NCBI GenBank assembly: GCA_035610835.1
Contig: CM069456.1
Location: forward strand, 33,959,359-34,023,358
Direction of reading: 5' to 3'
From: Ophiura sarsii
Taxonomy: Eukaryota > Echinodermata > Ophiuroidea > Amphilepidida > Ophiuridae
Length of the DNA stretch: 64,000 nt
The notes under the pieces were generated by a model. The model made no database searches, was not told the origin of the DNA, and was given only the letters and a program-made list of their open reading frames with translations. This document shows positions 25,255-37,300 of the stretch, piece by piece; the stretch's first letter is position 1; each line of letters begins with the position of its first letter. Made by a program: the position numbers and the translations under genes.

Positions 25255-25430
25255 GAGATTCTGGACTGTACTAGTATCGGTCGATACTAGATACTGGAAC
25301 ACCCAGTATCTGTCAATACTGGTACAAAGTCAGTGTCCCAGTATCTATAAAATGTACCAGTATCGGGTGATTATATGAACCAGTACCAGTATTACCCGAT
25401 ACTGGAACATAAAAACGTTCCAGTAAGGCT
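25255..25430. repeat. CCAGTATCG inverted-motif cluster, copy 1
   Basis: More than ten direct and inverted copies of CCAGTAT(C)G and its complement are packed into 175 bp. An inverted counterpart lies at 49285-49440, sharing the edge GGACTGTACTAGTATCGG. Confidence 0.6.
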
Positions 25431-25919
25431 AGCAATATTGTCATCTTCCGGATTTGGAATCAGCACATTTTTACAATCTAAATTTATCAAATGAAATTCC
25501 CGGCCTGCCTAATTTGCCGTTACATGGGACAGGTGCACAAGGCGGTTAAGCTCTTAAACTGGCTCTGAGCTTTATATTAACATTAAATCTTCAAAAAGGT
25601 TCGGATTTTTGTTTTCAAACTCTAAATGTTCGTACATTTTGTAATTTGTTCACATAGTTTTCAATCACTTGTTTCAGTGCTCAGCCGCTTACTTGGGAAT
25701 GTGTTGAGGTATCAATCAAAATATGCCAAAGCTCCCAACATTCTCAACCTGAAAACTGAAATAAGTGATTGCTATGGATTTCGTTTAATTGGAAAGACGA
25801 ACACAATAGCTTTCTATTGATGTGCCAAACACTAGTTACAATGAAGCGATTGAAAAACGAATGTCCGATTTATTTTTAGGGATTTAGAAGTCGAACCGAT
25901 AATATGATGCCCGTATAAG

Positions 25920-26460
25920 GCCAAATAGAAATTCCATTGAAATGGAATGGGGGCGATCTAAGAGAAAAAAGCATGTTTTGTAACCATTTTCTGTTGCATA
26001 CCAAACAAAATACCATGGAAATGGTGTATGTATTTTCCATAATTCAAACCAAAAAACAAATCAAAACACCGCAGTCTAAAAATAGTACAGGACAACAATA
26101 AAGTTGATTTGTGTGCATGGAAAGGGGGGATACCGTCTGAAGAACAATCTAGGTATATATGACAGCCACAACTCACCATTTATTCAAAGATTTTTCTGAT
26201 TTATTAGACAACCCCATAATAATTGGGAGATTTCTCCTTAGTCAAACAAGATAAGCTATTATGTCTCTCTGTTGGGAGTCTAATAACATCTCTCTGATTG
26301 AATCATCAAGGCTAAACAAATATAGCTTTGACTCCATCACAGACTGCAGGACTGTTGAAATAAACTGCATAGGTACATGTAATTTACAAAGATTACAAAC
26401 ATGGCGGCCCCCACTTATGTCTAGCAAGACCAAAATGTGTAAGTTTTTGCAATAACATGC
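25920..26460 (-). repeat. Dispersed repeat, minus copy
   Basis: Inverted counterpart of 8,420-9,570 lacking its middle. It ends about 400 bp before the start codon of the mosaic receptor. Confidence 0.65.
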
Positions 26461-26850
26461 TATAAGGGTGGCTTCGCCCCCCCCCCCCCCCAAAACACAC
26501 AATGTTTGTCTCAGAAGAAACCTGAAAATGGCTATGAAAATATCTTTAGTAAAGAATGCTATACAAAACGCGGTATATAAAGATGAAATTGGCTCTGTGA
26601 AGCAAGAAAATGAAGCTGATATTATGGTACTTCCCTAACAATTACCCCTTGAATGTATACTGTTTAAATATTGAAGAAAAAACGGTCAAATGCATATTTT
26701 AAAAATCTACGCGCGAGGTCTTTCTGATACAAACTTGTGTTTTTTTATTTGGCCTTATGAATAGAAATCTAAAATTCATGACGGTGTTTCTAGATGTTGA
26801 CTTTTCGTACCGTACTCCTTTTTTCGCAGCTTTTGATTGACTTTATAGTT

Positions 26851-28365
26851 ATGGAAACATCCAATAGGACATTACAAATATTTCTGTGGCTGCTGATTGG
26901 ATTTGCGGTTGTATCTTTTGTGAACAGTCAGGTGAATGGTAAGCAAATAATTACAAGTGACTAGTAACATCAAAAGGGGGCTCTTAGCCTTCAACATTGA
27001 AGTTAAGATTTTATTTCCATTTAAAAGTGTATTGTATAAACTTTAAAATGACACCTTCCTTGGTACATTTTGTCCATGAAGATTGTATGTGAAATATTAG
27101 GTCGGAATTCATTTTTTTAATTATTTGGGGTTTTTTCATGCTTTTGTTGCCTCACTGCATGCTGCCGACCAAAGCCCGCTTTTAATGTTATTGGTCACAT
27201 TGTATTGTCAATTAAAGGTATATTATGTGATATTTCCAGGGAACGCCCTCAACCTCGAAAAAAAAATAGAAAGCAGATTTTCTTGCAGATTTACATTTCT
27301 GATCATAAATCATGCATACATTCCAAGTTACAGGGCGATACGATTCTTAATTACTTCAAAATCATGGTTTTAGAGTGAAAATAAACTGTCGGAATCCCGA
27401 CACTTTATATTTTTCACTCTAAATTCACTCTAAAACCATGATTTTGAGGTAATTAGGAATCGTATCGCTCTGTAACTTGGAATGTATGTATGATTTATGA
27501 TCGGAAATGTAAATCTGCAAGAAAATCTACTTTCTAAAAATAATCATGAATAGAGGGCGCTCTCTGGAAAAGATCACATAATATGCCTTTAAGAATGTAT
27601 GTGATGAAGTGTTTTATATTAGGTACTCTGAGGTTTAACTAGATTCTTCCTGGAGAAATTATTATTCTAACCCTCAGAAGAGCCATTACCAATAGCTTTT
27701 TTTCTTTTCCTGGAAGCACCAATGTGTTGGTACAATGTAAATTATACGAGTCCACTCAGTTATAACATTGCACACCGGTAAATGGATTCTATATATAAGT
27801 GCAAAATTTTGTTACAAACAGTCACTTTTTACGCTCTTAAAATTCATAATGTTAAGTACAATATTTATATAGGATAGCCTAAAGGTTTTGAGAAGTAAAT
27901 CTCTGAAATTTGACAACTGGTGTTTGACAACTGGTGTTGCGCCCATATTCATCATAACAGATGAGAAGTCTTGACAGAATGCATTTAATTACATCCCGTA
28001 AAAACATTCAACATTAGCTAAAATATTGATTTTAAACTTTGGTATTGTGCAATTCTTCTAAATTGAGACTACTGAGATTAGGATAATATATATGAGGAGC
28101 GTAAACGATTCACAATAACAAGGACTCAAATGATTTACCGGAGCTTCTCGGTGTATAATCAAATAGGCCTCTACAGGCTTGCATCATATTGTTAGAATAG
28201 CAACGTCTGCGCCCAAAAATCATTACACTGCAAGTTTTATCATCTACCTTTCAGCACCGTGTTCAAACACTACTTTTGAATGTACAACGGATTTTTGTGT
28301 TGATTTCCATGACGTCTGTGACGGTGAGGAGGAGTGCCCTTACGGTAACGATGAGCGTTATTGTG
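26851..28365 (+). CDS. Exons 1-2: signal peptide and first LDLa module
   Basis: Exon 1 (26851-26938) starts at an ATG and encodes a short polar N-terminus followed by a hydrophobic core ([15 protein letters not shown]) ending near N-S-Q, a typical cleavable signal peptide of about 26 residues. It ends in phase 1. Exon 2 (28255-28365) encodes residues 30-66, an LDL-receptor class A module with six cysteines and the acidic calcium-binding end ([16 protein letters not shown]). The phase 1-1 exon is the standard shuffling unit for LDLa. The start is chosen because it is the ATG immediately before the hydrophobic core, and the frame joins the LDLa exon exactly. Upstream, 26500-26850 shows no convincing TATA box or other promoter signal. 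Confidence 0.85.
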
Positions 28366-31300
28366 GTAAGTTGACGCACTTTCAATAATAATAAAACGTA
28401 GATAAATCTTGAATACGACAATATTTCTACTGAAACTGATGATAGAGATAGCCCATGTAGTGAAATCAAATAGCTTTGACGGTGATAGGAAATCAAAGTT
28501 GTCACGGAATGCCAACATGGAATAAAAAGCACAAAATTAGTTGTTTATTTCGATTTCGTTCAAAAGGTACCATCTCCACTGTCCTAACCACATCAAAGAA
28601 AGTAGAAGTCACGGAGGGACCGTTATCCCGCCTCACTTGAAAAACTACATATCTATTATTTTACACAGGTGGGTGCCCACGTAATTGGCATTATTGGCGA
28701 GAGCATCTTTATTTCGTCGTAGTCCAACCAGATAAATTTGATTCTATCCGAGAGATTTGTGAAGAACTTGACGGGTCATTAGCAAGCATCGTGGATGTTG
28801 ATGAACTTGAATTTATAAAGTGTAAGTCACGACGAACTGAAATACGACGAGACGCATTTTCTCTTTGCATTTTTAAATAGTTTATATATTGCAATCTAAA
28901 TTATTATTGTTTCACACACAATAGCACACTGTTATTGTAGGGTAGCTTTAACAACAAATTCCTCTGTTTCAATATTGCAAACGAATCAGTTTTACAGTTG
29001 GGTGTTACCTGACCCCAAAATTGTCCCCAACATTTTCGAAAGGGTTAACGGCATTCTCTGGTCAATTTACCCGTTCACCAGTTGTTGGTTAAAGGCATAT
29101 TAAGTGATATTTTCCAAGTAGCGCCCTCTATCATTGATTTCTACTATGAAAGCAAATTTTCTTGCAGATTTGCATTTTTATCATAATTTATAAAGATCTT
29201 CTAAGTTACAGATCGATACGATTCCTAATTACTTCAAAATCATGGTTTGGAAATAGATTGTACCGAGCGGTACAATCTATTTTTTCTTCTTCAAATTTTA
29301 CTCTAAATTCACTCTAAAACTATAATTTTGAGGTTATTAGGAATCGTATCGCTCTGTAACTTGAAATATATATTTATGATTTATGATCAGAAAAGTAAAT
29401 CTGTAAGAAAATCTGCTTCCAATTTTTTTCCAGGATTAAAGGCGTCCCCTGAAAAAGATCACATAATATACCTTTAAGCTTAAACCCATTCCTTTTTCTT
29501 TCAATAAGTTAATAAGGATTGTAGATATAACATTAAAATTGAAATTATGTTTAACAAATCCAGGATGTTTACTCACATTTTAGACGGTTTCGTCAATCAG
29601 GTCGGCAGACTTCCTCAGTTATGACTTGATCCACTTTTCCCCGCGAGAGTTGTTTTTTCTCGTTTCCAGGATTCCCAGTTTGAAATATTTCCAAAATATT
29701 TCAAACATTTCAAAGGAAACAAAATGTACGTTTTTAAACTGAACGCTGTAGCATATTGCGTCCTTGATTGTTGATTAATAAGTCTGTCTATTAACGAATT
29801 GTGTTAGTGTTGAGCCCGGCTCGTGACATTGATGACGATCGAAGAATATGTCTACTTTCTCTTAAAACTTACACAACTCTCTCGTGAACATTTTTCAAAT
29901 TCTTACACATTTTACAGATCTTATTAGGACGGAGATCCACGAAGTTATCTGGATCGGCTTTAGTGACGCCAACGAAGAAGGGAAATACGAATGGCTAGAT
30001 GGATCGTCAGTAAGTTTCCATTGGCCCGCGATTTAACATTATATGGAAATTATCTTGAGGCTATAGAGATTCTTATTTTGTTATTCATTTTCAAAATCCT
30101 ACCTAATTGTTAAATGTATTTTCTTCTTTGAATATCCGGGTTTTTCTGGAACAATGATCCTGTGCTTGATCCTATGATTAGTATGCTTGACGCGTGTCTT
30201 TGGAAGACTTGTTGCTGTTGGGTTGTTGTAGGTGTTTGGGAAGGGATAATAATTTCTAGTTTGATGTCGTGTTATAACAAGCTTTTCCAGAAACCTTCAA
30301 ACCGGGGTGGGGGATTTGAACTTATACCCCTGGAGCTGAGGGATCAAACTATGTCAACATTGGTCTAACTGTACAATTCCACGCTTCAAAAACAGGACAG
30401 CTTCACGGAGAACCTTTGAGAGGGCATATATTAATAAAATAGAAAGGGTTAATTATCATCTTGTTTATGTTTAGCCCTCACCTGCTACTGACGCGGTAGC
30501 CCCACGCAAAAACCTCATTATCAAAATCTACAAACAGAATAATTTACGTAAATATGAGGTTCAGGAACACATTCCTCTATTTTCCTGTTATAATTCATAA
30601 ATAAAATGCCTGAAATAGTCAAATTACGGTTTAGTCTTGAAATACATCACAACTGGACAATTTGTACTCCTTTTCCTCGCATTACATTTGACGAGTAAAC
30701 TTCCCTTCACCTGCGGATCTTTTGTCATAATGTTTGTCCGTTGAACTACTGGGTTTTGTTTCATTGCACTTTTGGTTATGTATAATAATATGTTTTTAAC
30801 AAGGGATTGTTATCATAGGAATAATAACACGCGGACGTGCCGAGTGTTCGTGTATGTATGGTCGTATATATTCAACCTGAGTGAGCATACTAGTTTAATC
30901 AGTTCCAAATTGGCGAGAAATATTCGGTTTTTATCTCTCTGCCGGTGGACGTATATCCAAGCGTAAGCCAGAGAGTATGGCCACACGCACGCGGTGTCAC
31001 ACGAACGCGGTATTGGTCACACACACGCGGTATTAGCCCCCCCCCCCCCCTCCCCCAATTTGTTTAAACAATTAAATAGGTCAATCAAGGTCATAGAACA
31101 GTGTTTCTTGTTTTTCGTCGCCTAAGGGTATACGTATAACGCTCTATCATCTAAGTCGCTGTTCCTTCCCTTCTTTCCTTCCTACCCTTCCTACCAAAAA
31201 CACCCATGGTAACATGTTTTAATTATTTTGAAATGTTTTATTTTGGTTGCATATTTCCAGGTCAACTTTACAAATTGGAGATCAGGTCAACCGAACGATG

Positions 31301-34300
31301 TACCACCAGGTGAAGATTGCGCTGAAATGCACAAGGATGGGCTTTGGAATGATAATCGTTGTGATCTAGTGGCACATTCATACATATGTAAAAAGCCATT
31401 AACAGGTACCTAATTTATTTAAGTATACTGGAAGCGTTATCATTGAATTGTTATGCAGGCATTCGCATTTATTTGAATACTTCCTATCAAAATCATGATT
31501 TAATTAAGCTATAAACATTGTGCTTATAAAAGGGTCTCGATTCTCGACCTAATAATCTTAGTATTGGCCGATTGCATTAAAAAGGTATATTATGTGATCT
31601 TTCCAGGGGACACCCTCAATCCTCGAACATAATATGGAAGCAGATTTTCTTGCAGATTTACATTTATGATGATAAATCATAAATATATTCCAAGATACAG
31701 AGCGATATGATTCCTAATTACCTCAAAATCATGGTTTTAGATTGAATTAAGAGTAAACAATAAACTGCCAGTTAACCTGATAGTTTATTTTCACTCTAAA
31801 ACCATGATTTTGAAGTAATTAAGAATCGCATCGCCCTGTAACTTGGAATGTATGTACGATTTATGATCAAAAATGAAAATCTGCAAGAAAATCTGCTTCC
31901 AATTTGTTTTCGAGGATTGAGGGCGTCCCATGGAAAAGATCACATAATATACCTTTAAGTCCCTATTAATACTGGATAAATATTATAAGTAATAAGAAAA
32001 TAATCCTATCTTGCCTCCTAAACAGGCGAATATTTATACTCTTGGGCCCAAAAGTACAAGTTCCCCATCTCCGCCTTGAGTACATTTTATTTCATCACTA
32101 ATTTATATGTTACAGGTGGAATCGAAGAAATTCAACTTTTACTTAATGGTAAGTGCTACTGCCATTTAACAGTCCATGTTTATTCAAAGTGTAGCTTTTG
32201 GCATCTTTTAAAATTTATTTATATCCCATTCCATCATTCTAAATAAGTTATTGATCTGAGTATATGTTTTCTTCAATTATTAGTGTACATGTATACTTCG
32301 GGTATTCTTTTTCGTTCATATCTTTTATACCCTCTGGTGTATGGTTTCTGATAACCAATTGCAACTAACTATAGTTATGTTTGTAACGATGGGAATGAAC
32401 TCATACGATAGAACCGTGATAAAGATTAGATAGTCTGCAGGGCACATTTAAAGAAACGGCTGCAAATATCCAGGAGCTCCGAACACGCCGGTAAAAGAAC
32501 GTACGTTAAAAATTATCCAAACATTTGAATATGCAGACACAGAAAGGACAAGTAGGAGACGATGTTTGGAGTACAAAAAGAGTTTAATATCGATAGAGCG
32601 AGAAGCCACTCAAGTACATGTTAAACCGATAACCCCTCCGTCGTTGCTACACTAACCACTACACTAGAAATTCCACCCCGACATCCCTATCTAACACATA
32701 TGTTAACCCACTCTTTTACGACCCCTCCCCTGCGAACCCTACCCAGCATTTGGGCGGGAGGGAGCGGGAAGGCTAAAGCGAGATAAAGCATGGGCGCAGA
32801 CGGTCTAATAGAAATATACACCTGCCAACCTATCAATGACGTATCATTGATAGTACCCTTTGAGATAATTTGATATGTTCATTAAGATTGTCTCCTTTTC
32901 AGGTGAAACGGATAGCATTCAGGGTTCCATACAAGGTAAGAAACCATGCGTATTTGATAACTCATCGTTAGTATTACATAGTCACGTATTATAGTTTATA
33001 CGTCACTATATTCAAACAAGATTTTTGTCTTAGCTTTCTTTGTACACCAAATCCATTTTTGATTACCAATTAACACATTTCAGCTAATCAATGTCTGGCT
33101 TTGAGAATTTGTGAAAATATTATCTCAATAGAAACAATTACTTATACATAACAAAATCGCCCAATGTTTACCATACGTCACTATGTAATACCACCTATGA
33201 AATATCACCATGAAATGGCTCTGACGTATTGACAGAGTAAGTATATAGACGGACACGTATAGCATTCAGGGTTCCATACAAGGTAAGAAACCATGCATAT
33301 TTATATAATTCATTGTCGGTATTACATAATGAAGTATAGTGTATACGTCACTTTAATGAAACAAGATTTTCTTAGCTTTCTTTATACACCAAATCATTTT
33401 TTTGATTACCTAGGTATTTCAAATAATCAATTTCTGGCTTTGAGACTGTGTAACAATATTATCTAAATTAAAACAATTAGTTATACGTCACAAAATCGAC
33501 CACAATTCACCATACGTTACTATGTAGTATCACCTATGAAATGTCATCATGTAATGGCAATGATGTATTGACAGAGTTAATTTATACACGGCTGTTTCGT
33601 CTCCTGAAACTTATTTGTATTATAACATTAAGTAAATCAGGGGAAAATTAATTAGAATCAATAAAAAGCTATAATTGTTCGACGTGTGTTTTCAAGAAAT
33701 GCCGTGCGGCAATTTCGAAATTGGCTTTTTTGATTACATGACATTGAAGAATTGTCAAAGTCGTGCTTCGCAATTAAAGAGAGCCGATGAAGTGAGTCAG
33801 TTTTAATAATGAACATAAACGTTTTATAGTGGAGCAAACGTTAACACTAACAGTGATCAAACCCTTGTAGTTGTTATTATATTAGAATATTTCAAGATAT
33901 TATTTTGCCATAGGTGGGTGCAGTATGCCTCTACGATTAGAAACAACGAGCGAGCTTGCCGCCCACATATTATATGCGTCTAGCTTTTCAAGTGAGCAAC
34001 ATGCGCCACAATTTGGGCGCCTGTTTAGCAACAGTTACTGGAAACCCAGCCCCAATGACGACCATCCATGGATTCAAGTAACGCTTGGTCAACAAGTTGT
34101 ACTGTCTGGACTGGTCATCGATGGACAACTTAGTTTGAACATTGGATGGATTTGGGTGGACAAGTTCTATGTAACGTACAGCATTGATGGACTTCTGTGG
34201 ATGCCATATGTGTACTTCACTCAGAATGAGCTGGTAAGAAATAAAAGTGTGTGTGTGTTTCGATGCATATGGTACTGGCGTTATAACTGACACAGTAACG

Positions 34301-37300
34301 ACTCCTTCCTAACACATTACAGAAATTTAAAAATACACCGAGATACATCGAGATACAGAGATTGCCCTGATTCACTTGTACGATACCGGTAACATATGTT
34401 GAACAAAACGATACTCTTCCTGACGTTGATAGTTGACCAATAAAAACCAATATGAGAACAAGTCTGGCACAACTTCCCTACAATATCCCTGTTCTAATGT
34501 AATCATTGATATTAGTACGATTTCAAAATGTATCAAATATGTCGTGCCATTATTTTTTCAGTGTGGGCACATACCATGTTACCAAGATCATTTGAATGGC
34601 CATGATATCACAGTGTTTACTAGCCTACATGCTTGTCGACGAGTATTAGTGTTTTATTATCAATTCAAAGCAAGAAATATTCGACTTCACCCTATCGTCG
34701 AGTCGAAAACAACTGCAGAACGTTCTAAAGTTGGATGCAAGATTGATGTGCTGGGATGTTCCGATAATGGTATGTGTCTAAAATTGTTTATAGCTACCCT
34801 ATTCTAGCACAAAATGATATACTGGTTATGCTAGCAGAACCCGTGTGTTGCTCATTACCGATATTTTCGGTGATATCGGTACTGATATTACCGATATCTT
34901 GCAGAGTAGCCATCCCAAATGCGAAAAGTTGACCGATTTTGCACAATGACCCAATGCTTCTATTTATCTAGCAAAGGGCAGGCAAATTACAAACGTGTGG
35001 AACTAGAAACAAGCCTGAGGCGCTGCAGTCTTGCCACATGACTTGGCACACGTGGTGACTTTCCGCCAGATTTGGGCTAGTTTTAAAACTAAAATCTGCT
35101 CTTTGGATAATATAATGTGAATTTTTTTCTCGAAATTTTAACTTTTGTTTTTATAAAACATGATAATTATAGCACTAGGCTTCTAGTTACACCCAGACTA
35201 AAGAGCCTTGAGCTATGCTTAGGACAGCGGTAGATCTAGGTAAAGATCCCAACCCTGGCGCAGCCGGCCGAGCGAAGCGAGGTAGAACGGGGCATGGGCG
35301 GATCCACTACTACGTATATATGTTCACATGGTTTATATTCGGGGTATTGGGTAGGCACGATACCAGTGCTAGACAGCGGTCGAAATGGTAGCACGCACGC
35401 TGTCAAGACACAGTTGGTGTAAAATAAATCAGATAAATGGTGTAAGAGGGGATGATTTATTACCCTGGATAAGTCATCAAAGACGTGGTCAAGAAAGTTG
35501 GATTTTATACAGGGAACGGAACCGTAATGTGACGCTTGTGTACAGAGATATGAAAACCGCATATGTCTGGCCACTTATGAACTCATTAAACCATAGTTCA
35601 ACATTCATGGGTAGTTACAAAGCACCCGCCAAGTTATTTGTATCATGTGTGCTTCACAGATTGTGACTATTCACTCGGGGTGGCAACAGGTGGAGTAACC
35701 GATGTGATGATGACGTCATCTAGTGATCTAACTCCAGCTCACCAGGCACAGACTGCGCGCCTAAGACTTATCCCTGAAGTAGGTGCCCAAGGTACTGGCT
35801 GGATACCCGCTATGAAGGATTCGAACCCGTGGATACGTATTCAGATGAATGATTTCTACGACATTCGCGCCGTTGTAACTCAGGGTTGTGGAGATCAACA
35901 GGCATGGGTTATGGAGTACTGTCTTGCATTTGTTGATAGCTACAATACCGTAAATTATTACGGTGGTTTGACACTCTCAAATTGTCAGGTAATAAATGTT
36001 TAAGGCAATGCTGTAAAGTCAATATTTGGAGTTTCTTTTGCATTACTCATTGAAAAACAGAATTATATTGTGTCCTTTCGCAAAAATCAATCGTAGCCAA
36101 GTACATCTCCTACACTCACAAAACTAACAATTGCATTCTGAGCATTAAGATGATTGGTGCTTTTTTCGGTACAGAGGATATCATTCCGTTGGTCATGTTG
36201 ATAACAATTATAAATAATAATAACAATAACACTAACACTCACACTAATAAAAATAATAATAAATAAATAAATGAATGAAACACAGTCCTTATATTTCGCT
36301 TTCTCCTCAGGCAAATATCGCTTGGGTTGACCGGGCAATTAAGACTGGTATCTTGCCCAAGGACACAAACAAGTTGGCCACGGCGGGATAGAATTCACAA
36401 CCGCGTGATTATGAGTCCCGCCGCGCTATTCCGCTGGACCACACGTGCTCAATTAGTTGCTTTGAAAAGAAACGAGTTGCTCTGAAGTTGGGTGACCCAT
36501 TGTACAACATTAATATTTCTGGCTGTTAATCTGAGACCAGGGCGTACATGTCGGAAAATGACCTTATTTATGGTTATCAGCTAGTTGTCATGAGCAATTG
36601 AACGTACAAGGAATTGCTTGTGCGTCATCGTAACATTTTGACAATTACTACCTACCTAATCCACGTCATAGACCTACTTTGATTATAAATATTCGGGCAC
36701 GAAGAGTTAAATTAGTTTCATGTTTACCTACATGTATGTCAGGCACTTACATGGTCTAGGTTACCATACTGAACAATATTATTATTCCCCAAATGCAGAC
36801 ACAATCGGGAAATGACGACAACGCCAGTTTGACGCGAAATGCTTTGAATCCTCCAATTGAATCCAAAGTAATTGTATTTCATCCGATAGCATGGCAGAAT
36901 CAACCTTGCCTAAGAATTGAGCTAATAGGCTGCGCATCGGGTAATTATATAGGGCAGAATAACTAACAAATAGCAATTACTTAACTAGCAAAATGACGAC
37001 AAGTAAAATGTCTAGCTTAAGTAATTGCTGAAAATGTATTGTATAATGTTTTACTTAACTAACAAACTTTTGCTTGAATGGATTAGTAGATAGTTGGTGT
37101 ATATCAATAGATTGTCAATCATTTACTAGTAATTAATTTAACTTTTACATTTGCTGGCACGGGGGCTGGTAATAATTGATTTCTGATAAATGTGTTAATG
37201 CCAGAGATTCCAACTTTCTAATGATTGAACTGAAACAATGTTCGGTATCACGATGCATGTCTGTGGTCTGATATTCCCTACAAGCTTCAATACTGTGTGG

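Noticed and set aside
33250..33282. Extra micro-exon of the mosaic receptor
   Set aside because: It is a tandem duplicate of exon 7 that would be 34 nt with the nearest acceptor and shift the frame.
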